Of a DNA stretch of 64,000 nucleotides, positions 1-10,800 are shown piece by piece; positions within the stretch are counted from its first letter, which is position 1, and each line of letters opens with the position of its first letter. Source of the DNA: Lucinisca nassula (lineage: Eukaryota; Mollusca; Bivalvia; Lucinida; Lucinidae); the NCBI GenBank assembly GCA_963580285.1, contig OY757021.1:96335221-96399220 (forward strand), given 5' to 3'. Below the pieces are notes generated by a model. It was not told the DNA's origin. It searched no databases and worked only from the letters and a program-made list of their open reading frames with translations. A program made the position numbers and the translations under genes.

Positions 1-246
1 GCAGATAGTGGTTTAGACTATCACTGACGTAAGACTATCACTGAAGCTGCCCATTAATACAGAATTGCTGAGTGTGCTGAGTGAAGCTTTGTCTAAGCAC
101 TAAGTGAGTCTATGTCATAGACGGGTGACAGTAGTTGGTGGTCTAGACTATCACTGAAGCCGCCCATGAACATAACAGTACTGAATGATGTTTTGTCTAA
201 GCACTAAGTGAATCTATGTTATAGAAGGCTGACAGTAGTTAGTGGT

Positions 247-550
247 GCCCATCGGGACTTGGAGAAATAGATTGGGCTGCACGATGCTTCCACGCAGAGC
301 TGATAACGACCGCACATGAGTACTGGTAATCCGCTTAGAACGTCTAAGCCTGCCCAGGAAAATTGCTGCGAGTCGGCCCGTCCATGCTTATAAACCCTAT
401 TGGTTTCATTGGGCGGCAGGGATTGAGATGTCATTTCATCTCAATGACGGGTAAAAGTCCCATAAAATTGGAATCAACGCCTCCAAACTGACCTAAATAG
501 TGTTGATGTGGCCGTTAAACCTCAAATAAAAAAAACACAAAAAAAAACAA
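247..550 (+). mobile_element. Family-1 SINE-like element, full length
   Basis: Starts GCCCATCGGG and ends in an A/C-rich tail after CGTTAAACCTCAAAT. It is flanked by a perfect 12-bp target duplication GTAGTTAGTGGT (235-246 and 551-562), which fixes both ends. The head has no clear tRNA A/B boxes. The centre carries the core ACTGGTAATCCGCTTAGAA...AAGCCTGCCCAGG and the 3' part a TGACCTAAATAGTGTTGA motif. Both are shared with the tRNA-headed family 2. It sits inside the satellite. Confidence 0.9.
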
Positions 551-590
551 GTAGTTAGTGGTCTAGACTATCACTGAAACTGCCCATTAA

Positions 591-810
591 CCCTTTTTGT
601 ATCAAATGGAATCTTCCTCCTTATACATAGCAGGAGTCCATTTCAAAATTTAGGGGTGTCAAATTGTGTTTTCTTCAAAATTTATTAGGAAAATGGCTGA
701 ACGTTTTACAAACAGTGTAGGCCCTGATCAGACGCCGAGTTTTGCGGCGTCTGATCTGGGTCTGCACTATTTGCCAACTACCCGTTTTGGGGTTTCTGGT
801 ACAAAATGGT
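591..810 (+). mobile_element. piggyBac-type MITE (family A) with GC-rich palindrome
   Basis: 220-bp element between two TTAA sites (587-590 and 811-814). Ends are CCCTTTTTGTATCA on the left and the complement of ACCATTTTGTACCAG on the right. TTAA duplication and C-rich ends are the hallmark of piggyBac-superfamily elements. The interior has an inverted repeat GATCAGACGCCG...GCGGCGTCTGATC. The surrounding satellite shows the unduplicated site. No transposase, so it is non-autonomous. Confidence 0.85.
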
Positions 811-1865
811 TTAATATAATATTGCTGAGTGATGCTTTATCTGAGCACTAAGTGAGTTTATGTCATAGAAGGCTGACAGTAGTTGGTGGTCTAGACTATC
901 ACTGAAGCTGCCCATGAATATAAAACTACTGAGTGATGCTTTGTCTAAGCACTAAGTTAATCTATGTCATAGGAGGCTGTTAGTAGTAAGTGGTCTAGAC
1001 TATCACTGCAGCTGCCCATGAATCTAAAAGTACTGAGTTATGCTTTGTCTAAGCACTAAGTGAATCTATGTCATAGAAGGCTGACAGTAGTTAGTGGTCT
1101 AGACTATCACTGAAGCTGCCCATGAATATAAAAGTACTGTGTGATGCGTTGTCTAAACACTAAGTGAGTCTATGTCATAGAAGGCTGTCTGTAGTTGGTG
1201 GTCTAGACTATCACTGCAGCTGCCCATGAACATAAAAGTACAAAGTACTGAGTGATGCTTTGTGTAAACACCAAGTGAGACTATGCCATAGAGGCTGTCA
1301 GTATAGTTAGTAGTCCAGACTATCACTGCAGCTGCCCATGACTCTAAAAGTACTGAGTGATGCTTTGTCTAAACATAAAGTGAATCTATGCCGTAGGAGG
1401 CTGTCAGTAGTTAGTGTTCTAGACTATCACTGCAGCTGCCCATGAATATAAAAGTACTGGGTGATGCTTTGTCTACGCACTAAGTGAATCTGTGCCAAAG
1501 GAGGTTGTCAGTAGTTAGTGATCTAGACTATCACTGCAGCTGCCCTTGAATATAAAAGTACTGAGCAATGCTTTGTCTAAGCACCACATGAATCTATGTC
1601 ATAGAAGGCTGTCAGTAGTTAGTGGTCTAGACTACCTATGCAGCGGCCAATGAATATAAAAGTACTGAGTGATGCTTTGTCTAAGCACTAAGTGAATCAA
1701 TGCCATAGAAGGCTGTCGGTAATTAGTGGTCTAGACTATCACTGCAGCTGCCCATGAACATAAAGTACTGAGTTGTGCTTTGTTTAAGCATTAAGTTCAT
1801 CTATGTCATAGAAAGCTATCAGTAGTTAGTGATCTATACTATCACTGCAGCTGTCCTTGAAAAGA

Positions 1866-2027
1866 GTGAGTGGGTTTTAGTTTTACGTCCCACCAACAGC
1901 TAAGGTCATACGGAGACGGGACCTCGGTTTTAAGACTCATCCGAAAGTCTGGAGAAGCCCGGGATCGATCCTGCGATCCCTTGTTTACAAGGCGAGTAGC
2001 GTAACCACTGCACCACGGAGGCTTCTA
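1866..2027 (-). mobile_element. tRNA-headed SINE (family 3), full length
   Basis: On the minus strand it begins GAAGCCTCCGTGGTGCAGTGG (A box) with GGATCGATCCCG (B box), continues through CCCGTCTCCGTATGACCTTAGCTGTTGGTGGGACGTAAAAC and ends in a (CACT)n tail. A 12-bp target duplication TCCTTGAAAAGA flanks it (1854-1865, 2028-2039). A cleaner copy is at 32974-33141. It inserted in the 104-bp satellite. Confidence 0.88.
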
Positions 2028-2229
2028 TCCTTGAAAAGAAAAGTACAAAGGGTATCTGTCATTGAAAGCTTTTTCTATCAGATCAGAATCAGAATTGTTA
2101 CTGGTGACATGTCAAATGACATTCATACACCATGACCTGTGGCATGGGATCTCACCAAAGAGGTAAACCTAGCTACACAATCCGCAGCACCTTCAGTATG
2201 GGGCGCCGTTTTACTATTTAATCCGTATT

Positions 2230-2531
2230 TTTAGATATCCATAAATCGAATTATGGATATCCATAATTCGATTTATGGATATCCATAAATCAGCCGAATA
2301 ATGGATATCCATAATTCGAATTGTGGATATCCATAAATAGAATAATGGGTATCCATAATTCGATTGATGGATATCATTAATTCAGGTCGATTTATGGATA
2401 TCCATAATTCGATTTATGGATATCCATAATTCGATTTATGGATATCCATTATTCCTCTGATTTATGGATATCCATAATTCATATCGATTTATGTATATCC
2501 ATAAATCGAATTATGGATATCCATAAATCAC
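2230..2531. repeat. ATGGATATCCAT palindrome array, left arm
   Basis: About 300 bp made of the 12-16 bp palindrome (TT)ATGGATATCCAT(AA), spaced by TTCGA/TCGAA into a roughly 21-bp unit with local degeneration. Every unit is self-complementary and the array is also complementary to the right arm at 3676-4165. Confidence 0.9.
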
Positions 2532-2825
2532 CGCCAAAGCTTTAGGTTTACTGATTTCTCCCTTAGACACGTGATTGCTTAATGTAAAAATCTTCAAGGT
2601 CTTTATCATCGCTGGAAGATGATTGCCAGTCAAAGGGACCGCCTTTTCAGCCCGTAAGGCTTCCAAAGCAAAGGATGTCATCCGCTGAACGCCCGCCACG
2701 TGTACAGTTAAATATCGGAACTAGTCGTAAGATCTGGAAATTCCGACCAACGCATCCTGTCCCTGACACTGAAAGTCGGACGTAAAAGATTATAATGATC
2801 TAAACAGGCAATCCGTGCATGTTTT

Positions 2826-3002
2826 CTAGAGAAAAATTCCTATATTAAGACCACTTTTGAACAGTTCCAAAGGTGGTCCCTGACCAGAGGACATTGTGTG
2901 CAGAATTCACGAAGATAGAATAACTGCACCCTTCTAAATAAGCTTTTTAAAGCAGAATTAGTCTTAATTTTAGGTGGTCTTAATAGCAGAATTCCACTGT
3001 AT
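2826..3002 (-). mobile_element. Tc1/mariner-type MITE (family D)
   Basis: Ends read ATTCCTATATTAAGACCAC on the left and GTGGTCTTAATAGCAGAATTCCACTGTA on the right, the family's inverted repeats. Related copies are at 21083-21292 and about 41385-41595. CAGTGGAATTC ends bounded by TA fit a Tc1/mariner-mobilised MITE. It lies inside the fold-back element. Confidence 0.7.
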
Positions 3003-3068
3003 ATAGTATACATCCATATAATACTTATTTGAGATGTATAGAGTACCAGGCAGATTCAGATATACATC

Positions 3069-3511
3069 CTGCCCTCCGCCCATTGGTGCTTAGAGAAATA
3101 GATTTGGCTGTATGAGCTGAGAGTACTGGTCATTTTTGGGCCGGTCAGTTTACCTATCCACAATTTTTCTGGGCAGGCTTATACGTAAGCAATTAACCAA
3201 TACAGTGCACATTCTTTCGCCAGAAACTGACAACTGCCCTTCTTGAATCAGCGAAAGGGAGAGAATGACCGTAGAAAATATTTCATGATCAATCTCCACG
3301 AAAGAATGTTGCCGACCCTGGCAGGTATCGAACCCGCGTCCCATTGATCACCTATCAGACGCGCATCCGACCGAGCTACCGAGGCCGGCGTGATTGAGAT
3401 GTAATTTCATCTCAATGAAGGCTTAATGCCCAACATAATTGGATGCAACGTCTCAAAAATGACCTAAATAGTAATGAAGGGGACGTTAAACCTCAAATCA
3501 AACAAAACACA
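3069..3511 (+). mobile_element. Family-1 SINE split by a family-2 SINE
   Basis: The head GCCCATTGGTGCTTAGAGAAATAGA starts at 3069. The element stops near 3136 and resumes at about 3391 with TGAGATGTAATTTCATCTCAATG, ending with GGGGACGTTAAACCTCAAATCAAAC. The gap is filled by a minus-strand family-2 SINE. The whole sits in the interior of the fold-back element. Confidence 0.85.
3136..3390 (-). mobile_element. tRNA-headed SINE (family 2), nested
   Basis: Minus strand reads GCCTCGGTAGCTCGGTCGGATGCG (A box) and GGGTTCGATACCTGCCAGG (B box). It continues through ATTGATCATGAAAT and CTTCTTGAATC-complement, then the core TGTATTGGTTAATTGCTTACGTATAAGCCTGCCCAG. The 3' tail is cut off at TGGGCCGGTCAG. This is the deepest member of the nested stack in 1-5350. 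Confidence 0.87.
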
Positions 3512-3675
3512 TCTCTCCTACACCATAGGCCACCACTAAGCCTACCCTACATTACCTCCATCGCCATCCCGGCTTTTATTACACACCCAAATCGTAAACC
3601 TGACGCGAATAGTCGAGTTTTTTTTTTGCAAAGGGAGCAGTCATTATTTATAAGATTTATTTGCAGAGTTGAATT

Positions 3676-4165
3676 ATGGATATCCATAATTCGATTTATG
3701 GATATCCATAAATCAGCTGAATAACGGATATCCATAATTCGAATTAAGGATATCCATAATTCGATTTATGGATATCTATATTTCGATCTAAATTAATGAT
3801 ATCCATTAATCGATTTATGGATATCCATAATTCGATTAATGGATATCCATAATTTGATTTATGGATATCCATAAATCAGCCAAATAATGGATATCCCGAA
3901 TTCGATTTATGGATATCAATACACCGAGTTATGGATATCCATTATTCGATTTACGGATATCCTTAATTCAGTTCGATTTATGGATATCCATAATTCGAAT
4001 TATGGATATCCATAATTCGAATTATGGATATCCATAAATAATTATGGATATCCATAAATAATAATGGATATTCATTATTCGAATTATGGATATCCATAAT
4101 TCGAATTATGGATATCCATAATTCGAATTGTGGTATCCATAAATAATTATGGATATCTATAAATA
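3676..4165. repeat. ATGGATATCCAT palindrome array, right arm
   Basis: About 490 bp of the same palindrome units as the left arm, including several perfect GAATTATGGATATCCATAAT copies around 3980-4120. Longer than the left arm, so the arms have drifted in copy number. Confidence 0.9.
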
Positions 4166-5275
4166 CGGATTAAATAGTAAAACGGCGCCCCATACTTCAG
4201 CTCTCGAAATGATCGAATCGGGAAGGTCATATCAATCCCAAATGGTTCGAGGGAAGAACGGTTCTTTATAAATGTCAGTTCGTGCAGTAAGGGTCTGAAA
4301 GGCCAACAAATAATGATTTCTACAGTGCCTAGCTGGGAGAACAATGGCATCTGTTGGAAGGCTGGCGGCACCCTTTAGGCCTTTGTATCAAAGTATTGGC
4401 CTACTGTCTCTTCTCCGTTTCTTGAGAGACTCCCATCTTAATTCCCCTACTATCCTAGTCATGCTCCCAGTTTCAAATCAGTAATTGTTTGTTACAAATC
4501 AAGCAGCTCTGTTCTGAACTTTTTCTTCATTAAGGACCACTCAACTGGAGTCCCAGATACAACTTCCATATTCCAAGATTGGAAGAACGAGTCCTACATA
4601 TGCTGCCTCTTTTACATCTTGAGGAGACTGGTGAAGATTTCTGTTTGCCTTGGTACACATGTTGCTAATGTGTGTATTCCATCTCAAATCGTTTGTGATT
4701 GTCACACCAAGGTATTTAATGGAATGTACATTCTCGAGGACCGTTCTCTCTCGATTTTATTGGTTCTCTACCTAGTTTAATATCTACACAATATTGCATT
4801 TAACGGGCTGAAACCTCATGCCCCATTTTCGTGGCCGACATCCTATGGTCCACTAATCTATCTATATCATTCTGAAGTTTCAGTGAGTCCTCTGAATCTC
4901 TAATTTCCCGGCAGCACAGTTGCGAACGGTCTTATTTCTGATTCAATGCCAGTAGAAATATATTTAATGTACAAAGAGAATACCAGTGGACCAAGAACAG
5001 TCCTGGGGGGGGGGGGGGGGGGTCCAGTCATCTGAAGATTCACCGTTAACATCTAAGCGCTGTTTTATGCAGCAAAGAAAGGAATCTATCCATCTGAGAG
5101 TCTTCCCCTAAATTCCATAACCAAATAATTTGGATATAAGTAGTTCATGAGGTGGGGTGTCGAAAGCCTTCTCGAAATACAAAATAAATGTGTCCACCTG
5201 TCCCCCTTTGTCCAAGATCATTAATAACCGTGCTCATCTGAGTTTCACAACTGTGCCTTTGCCTAAATGCATGCA

Positions 5276-5410
5276 GTAATGGTCAAGACTGATGACTATA
5301 GCTGCTTATGAATAGAAAAATACAGAGCGACGCTATGTCAAGGAAAACCGTCAGGCCTGAACAAAATAGCTGTGTTTCCGCTAACCCGACCGACCCTGCT
5401 TCAGACCCCC

Positions 5411-5441
<31 letters not shown>

Positions 5442-5807
5442 ACACCACCACCACCACCGACTCTACTATTTTTATCATTAAAATAACGCGAAATAAAAAT
5501 TAATACACCGACCCTATATACCCAGTATCGTCTTTGCTTTTTCCAACAGTAATTTCGCGTTTTAAGTTTTTGGCATTTAGTAGCATCTAGAATGAATGAT
5601 GATATACATTACAAGTCCCATCATGACAATTTTACTAAAAAAAAAAAAAAAAAAAAAGAAAAACATGTACAAAAACAAAAACACATAAAAAATACAGGCT
5701 CGACCCTGTTTTTGGCGGTTTTTTTTTCGGGAGAAAAATTAACAATAAATGTTTCTCCTAACTACCGACCAATTTTTTTTTTCAGCATGTTAATAGAAAC
5801 ACGGCTA

Positions 5808-5847
<40 letters not shown>

Positions 5848-5910
5848 CGCCTCAGTAGTGGTTTACTACGAAAGCCTATAGAAGGACCACTTTTAAAAAG
5901 AAAAAAAAAA
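5276..5910. repeat. Satellite remnant and simple-sequence runs
   Basis: 5276-5345 is a decayed 104-bp satellite unit. After it come a C run with (CA)n and (CAC)n at about 5407-5458, an A run at 5637-5657 and (ATT)n at about 5810-5847. No gene is seen in this stretch. Confidence 0.8.
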
Positions 5911-5914
5911 CTTT

Positions 5915-6133
5915 TCTCGTTATTACGAGATAACTATGTCGTTATTACGAGATAATTATGTCGTTTTTACGAGATAATTATGTTGTAATTACGAGTAAAT
6001 AAGTCGTTATAACGAGAATTTTTTCTCTCGTTATAACGAGATAACTATGTCGTTATTACGAGAAAACTAAGTCGTATTAACGAGATACTATCTCGTATTA
6101 ACGCGATAGCTATCTCGTTATAACGAGATAAAT
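5915..6133. repeat. Minisatellite of TCGTTATTACGAGATAACTATG units
   Basis: About nine copies of a roughly 22-bp unit built around CTCGTTATAACGAG, itself a palindrome, with variants (TCGTAATTACGAG, TCGTATTAACGAG). The unit can fold on itself. Confidence 0.85.
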
Positions 6134-6357
6134 AAGAAATCTTCAGCAACAAAGTTTTCAGCTACTGGATAACCAACCCAGCACACTCACTCTCACCAGT
6201 GCTAGAGCACTCAGAGAACAGTGCTTTTGGCACCGACGAGAAGATCCGAACTAACAACACCACTTCAACAAGAGCACCTTCATTAAACGCACAGCGATCC
6301 AGGCATATGGACACGCGTACACAGAGGCACATTGACAGACACACACGCATGTACCCT

Positions 6358-6645
6358 CGGCCCCCGCCCATCGGGGCTTGAAGAAATAGATGGGCTGCAT
6401 GATGCTTCCACGCAGAGCTGAAACCGACTTGCACACGAGTACTGTTAAACCGCTTAGAGGATCTAGGCCTGCCCAGGCAAAGCGGTGTGAGTCGACCCGT
6501 CCATGCTTGTAAACCATTTTGGTTTAATTGGACGTCAGGGCTAAAGATGACATTTCATCTCAATGTCGGGTAAAAGTCCCACAAAATTGGAAGCAACGTC
6601 TCCAAAATGACCTTTACAGTGTTGACGGGGACGCCAGTCAAATTA
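6358..6645 (+). mobile_element. Family-1 SINE-like element
   Basis: Runs from GGCCCCCGCCCATCGGGGCTTGAAG through the core GTTAAACCGCTTAGAGGATCTAGGCCTGCCCAGG to GACCTTTACAGTGTTGACGGGGACG. The A-rich tail is lost. 6142-6357 upstream has no recognised feature. Confidence 0.85.
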
Positions 6646-6649
6646 ACTT

Positions 6650-6975
6650 CAAAAATGGACCCCAAAATGTTAAAAATGCAAAATGTTTTAATAATCTTTT
6701 AGAATGAAGCTTAAAATTCTATTTGATACTAATTTTATTAATTTCTGACTGTCTGAAGTCGAGATATTATGGATAACGCACCAATACCCCAACAGCCAGG
6801 ACACAATCCAGGAATTTCCCAGACAAGTTTAATTAAAAAATAGACGCCTAAAATTCTAAAAATGATAACTATTTTTCTATAACCTTTAGAGTGGCGCTTA
6901 AAATTTTATTTGATATTAATTCATTCATTTCTGACCACCCGAAGTCGAGATATTAGGAATAACGCACCACTACCC
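6650..6975 (+). repeat. Direct duplication, about 130 bp twice
   Basis: Two diverged copies (about 6655-6790 and 6845-6975) share AAAATTCTATTTGATACTAATT, TTTCTGACTGTCTGAAGTCGAGATATT and ATAACGCACCAATACCCC, with short linker sequence between. Function unknown. Confidence 0.7.
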
Positions 6976-6977
6976 CC

Positions 6978-6981
6978 ACAC

Positions 6982-7026
<45 letters not shown>

Positions 7027-7345
7027 CTGATACTGCGTCGGTCACATTTGACCATTACCGCAGGTGTATATTACATACACTCCAGGTTTTGCAGGATGAA
7101 AGCCTACACAGTAATCATGTAATTACGGTAGGGATCTTTAACCTGCACAGGGGATGGTTCTCCCTGCACAGGGGGCCTCCAGTTAACGTCCCGATCCGAA
7201 GGACGGTGCACTTTATGACATTCATCCCTGCAAATGATGCCAATGGAGCGTGTTCGGACACCGAAATTTTATCGCCGCTGCCGGGGATCGAACCCGGGAC
7301 CTCTAGCATCAGAGGCAAGTGCACTAACCACTGAGCTATCACGGG
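6978..7345 (-). mobile_element. tRNA-headed SINE (family 4) with (GATA)n tail
   Basis: Minus strand starts CCCGTGATAGCTCAGTGGTTAG (A box) and has GGGTTCGATCCCCGGCAGCGG (B box). A body of about 230 bp follows (ACGCTCCATTGGCATCATTTGCAGGG, GATCGGGACGTTAACTGGAG, GTAATTACATGATTACTGTG) and it ends in (AGAT)n, visible as (ATCT)n at 6981-7024. A second copy is at 48947-49238. Confidence 0.87.
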
Positions 7346-7540
7346 CGGGTGGCCGGACCCCCTGAAAGGTCGGGGGTTGGTTATCTGGTTGCCCGTTTTT
7401 CCGGCACTGAGGCTTGCTCTGAGTGTATGGAATCACCGTGATATGGAATTCTCCGGTCGGTACCGTGTCTTAGCTATTAGACTCGGCGGAGACTTCCGAA
7501 AATTTACGAAAATTAACTGAATTTTGATTGTTTTTTTTTT

Positions 7541-7660
7541 TTTTTTTTATTATTATTATTATTGTTGGTATTCTCTGCCTTCTATGGGCGCATTTCATGT
7601 ATTCAATGTTATGATATGTGATTTGCAAATAAATAAAGTTGAGTTGAGTTGAGTTGGACA
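7541..7660 (+). mobile_element. Probable 3' end of an unidentified LINE
   Basis: An (ATT)n stretch is followed by sequence ending AATAAATAAAGTTGAGTTGAGTTGAGTTGG. A polyadenylation-like motif followed by a short 3' tandem repeat (GAGTT) resembles the 3' end of a non-LTR retrotransposon. It ends about 95 bp before the ZCCHC17 start codon, so it lies in the presumed promoter or 5' UTR region. Confidence 0.4.
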
Positions 7661-7753
7661 TTTCCTGGACAGTGTACGCCGTCACAAACGACGTATGATG
7701 TCTTAAAACAAGCAAACACGTCGTGATCACAACCCCAAAAAGAAGAGAACAAA

Positions 7754-7855
7754 ATGTCTAAACGACACATGGATCAATCACACAGTTCAGCAACCAAAAG
7801 AAGACGTTCAGAGGAAACACCACTTCCTACACTTTATCATACATTTAATGGAGAA
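7754..7855 (+). CDS. ZCCHC17: ZCCHC17 coding exon 1
   Basis: 34 codons, beginning MSKRHMDQSHSS with a basic KRRR patch and ending LYHTFNGE, the first S1 strand. Donor GTAATG, phase 0. Reading through the donor stays open to 7981, so a simple open-frame call overextends here. Confidence 0.9.
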
Positions 7856-10800
7856 GTAATGAAAATACTTCTGCGCTTTTATGGCAATGAAAACCTCAGT
7901 ATCATATGTTTTCGTGACTGTTGTAAAATGGGTGTCATTTGGCGTATTACCAGTAACAATTCTGATTCAGCTCGGGTCTAGCAAAACATTTGATGATCAT
8001 TATGTCAATGACGGGTTGTCATGTTTTATTAATGTCAGGGGCTTATGATACTGATGTTGCCAGCTGACGTAGAAAACTACAAGGATTTCTGTAGGTTGCT
8101 TCGGCTCAAGCTGTAAATGTGCAATGTATTTGTAAACCTGCTTCTTGTATGTTATAACTATGTGCTAGTTGTGTTTTGTAGTGCTCGTCCTAAGTTGTCA
8201 TCGCGAAAGCACGCCTGCTTTTTTTTTATTTTTAACCCCCAGAGCCCCGCCTCTGAACCCGGGGCTGGGGTGTTACATGCTATCTGTTGCCCTTATTACT
8301 GGTTGGCATAAACTGTGGGTGCTCATTGGAGCCGCCTCAATGAGGCGGTTCTATTGAGTATCAACAATATATAAATTTTTTTTTTTCTTGCATAACTGTG
8401 GGTGCTCATTGGAGCCGCCCCAATGAGTATCACCAGTTTTTGTTTTTTTTTAACTGCATATATATATCTAATGTCAAATTTGTTTTAAAATCCCAGTAGG
8501 CGTGATTTCAGGATGACATGTGTATTTTGTTCTCTATGTGCATGCCAAGCTTCCTTTATGTTGTATTACATGTTTTTCATTTGTGCTGTTCTAAATTGCA
8601 TGCCAGTTCAATTACCCTTCCTGTGTGGGGATGCTGTCGGTCCTGTGTCAAATCCTATATATTGCCCAATCTGACAATTCATGTGATTCTATTAGCAATC
8701 ACATTCTCAAATTTCTAATCCTTTTATTAAGGGGGGTGGGACGGCAGACAGGCCCCACTGCAGCCCCTATTTCGGTATTTTATGTCATTTATCCCAGTTT
8801 GCTTGCTGTGCTTGTTAGTTTTATTATTATTATTACTATTATTTTATTACTTTGCAGCCCTATATTTTATTTTGATTATCATTTCTTTATGCTTATAAAT
8901 CATTAACTGTGCCTATCCATTTAATGTGCTTATTTTAGAACTCCCCCTATATAGATTATCTTATAGTTTGACAAGGTTTAGCTGTCATAATTATATATAT
9001 TACATTATTTTAATCATGTGTTTCTCTTACAGGATGTTGTGTTAAATAGTTACGTTGTTTGTTAACCTAGTTGGTAAATAGCTCCTAGCTAATGTTCTCT
9101 CGTTATGTTAAAACCGACTCAAAATAAAGATTCTTGTATCTTGTCCCTCTTGGGGACATAAGACATATAGGAAGATAGATAGATAGGATACTGGTCCTTA
9201 TCTCTAGCCATGTTGGCTAGAGATCAGTGCAGCTTGCCAAACTGTCAGTATTCTTTTTCAGTGTAGGCTAGGGATACAGGCTGTACCTCTAGTAGTGTCC
9301 CCCCCAACCCAGCTCTTTTTTTGCATGGGGTGCCACCATGCCCCTTTCTCTAGCGCCACACCATTTTTTTTGGCACCATGCCCTTTTTCAGATAGAGTAA
9401 ATGTGGCACTACATTTTTGTACAAAAATCACTGAAATTAACCAAAAAATAACGAAGTTATGCCTGTCTAAATAAGGACTATTTTAGACACTTTTTAGCAA
9501 TAAATTATTGCCTAGTTGAAGAAATATATGGACTGCATGATGCTTCCACGCAGAGCTGAATCCGGCCCGCACACAAGTACTGGTAAGCCGCTTAGAGGAT
9601 CTAAGCCTGTCCAGAAACCGGTTGCGAGGCGGACCGCTCATGCTAATTAACCCTATTGGTTTCATTGGGCGACAGGGCTTGAGATGTCATTTCATCTCAA
9701 TGTCGGGTAAAAGACACACAAAATTGGAAGCAACGTCTCCAAAATGACCCCATCTGTTGTACTTAATTAACTCACCTTTGTTTTGATAGCAAATATAAGT
9801 GACACCAATCAAACAATTGAAGTGTGCCTGACCAGTGTCTTGTCAGTGTTTGTGTGCATTAGAGTAAGTGCCAAGAGAAACACAATAACTGAAATGTTTG
9901 AAGTACAATACCCTAAAATCTCTAATAGACGCCCGGGCATTTATCAGAATGATCAATCATTCCCTTTCCTGAAGAGTGGGATGGGCATTTATTTGAGGCT
10001 ATAGAAACCTGCAATTTGCATACGACAGTCCAAAACACTCACTTTCTTTCTTATGGCTGCCATCTTGTTTCTCAGAAAATGACTGGTGATACAACAGCCT
10101 TGTCTTAGAATAGAATAGTAGTTACCCCCCCCCCCCTTTCTTCACTAAAGCAAATATCATTAACGTTTTTCTCATTTCGTGTCAAACATGGCAAAATATG
10201 TAAAACCTGGAGTCATTTTGTTTGACTTGTTTATTTTCCGACCCTGTCACAATGTCACAAAAATTGTTCCTATGAATCAACATCAGAGTAAAGTGGGTGT
10301 TTATTGGAAGCTGGTATTTTTCTGAGAATTGCCAAAAAAAACACCATTTTTAACATCCAGATCGAGGGGTGGGCATTTATTAGAGCATGGGCTTCTAGTA
10401 GAGATTTTAGGGTACATACAAACACCACTAGAATGGATTGTATAGGTATCAGCTGTAAATGTGATTTTACACTTTCATTGTCCTAAATGATGTAATAGTA
10501 ATAAAATCAACTATTGTAAAATATTTCTTTTGGACCATACACCCGAGTAATTATGTATATTCATAACCTCAGACATCCTTACGTTTGGTTTGTCTCATTT
10601 TGATGTTTTTTTTTGTCTACATGTATAAAGCAGGGCTCGAAATTTACTGTAGACTGCTCGTATTTACGAGAAGTTTGTCGGAAAGGATGATCGAAAATTG
10701 TTGGTGGCTAGCATTCATTTTGCAACAATGGATTGTACATGTATGATATCCTTATGTGAGATGAAAAAAAAAGACAGAGCAACATTTTCATATATTAGCC

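Larger units (their letters stand above)
1..2082. repeat. 104-bp satellite array (left edge)
   Basis: Head-to-tail copies of a unit of about 104 bp. Recognisable marks are GGTCTAGACTATCACTG, GCTGCCCATGAA, AAAAGTACTGAGTGATGC and TTTGTCTAAGCACTAAGTG. The array enters from before base 1 and runs to about 2080. It is broken by a SINE (247-550), a piggyBac-type MITE (591-810) and another SINE (1866-2027). A remnant of the same unit reappears at 5276-5345 beyond the LINE, so the LINE landed in the array. No coding potential is seen. Confidence 0.93.
2197..4194. mobile_element. 1998-bp fold-back element with palindromic minisatellite arms
   Basis: Terminal inverted repeats begin TATGGGGCGCCGTTTTAC and match perfectly for 34 bp at both ends. 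Each is followed by an array of TTATGGATATCCATAATTCGA units (2230-2531 on the left, 3676-4165 on the right). A 6-bp duplication CTTCAG (2191-2196, 4195-4200) flanks the element. The two other LINE copies in the window (near 37782 and 45848) show the uninterrupted site CAGCACCTTCAGCT on the opposite strand. The interior (2532-3675) has a short open stretch on the minus strand (2511-2699) that I do not recognise, plus three nested elements. No transposase is seen. The superfamily is undetermined. Confidence 0.88.
2083..5275 (-). pseudogene. 5'-truncated CR1/Jockey-type LINE, split by a fold-back element
   Basis: Minus-strand LINE fragment of the family seen at 42411-45968. The 3' end is at about 2083 (complement of CCAGTAACAATTCTGATTCTGAT) and the RT-coding part runs from 4201 to 5275, stopping at the segment that encodes the HAFRK-type RT motif. 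The coding sequence is riddled with stops and shifts, so it is dead. The unit is interrupted at 2197-4194 by another element. It carries a G run at about 4997-5022. Satellite sequence on both sides shows that it inserted into the 104-bp array. Confidence 0.85.

Noticed and set aside
2230..2531. Regular palindromic repeats suggesting a CRISPR-like array
   Set aside because: Units abut with only 5-9 bp between them, there are no unique spacers and no cas genes. It is the arm of a transposon in a eukaryotic genome.
7856..7981. Extension of the exon 1 frame to 7981
   Set aside because: After the GTAATG donor the S1 similarity stops at once and continues in exon 2 at 11301.
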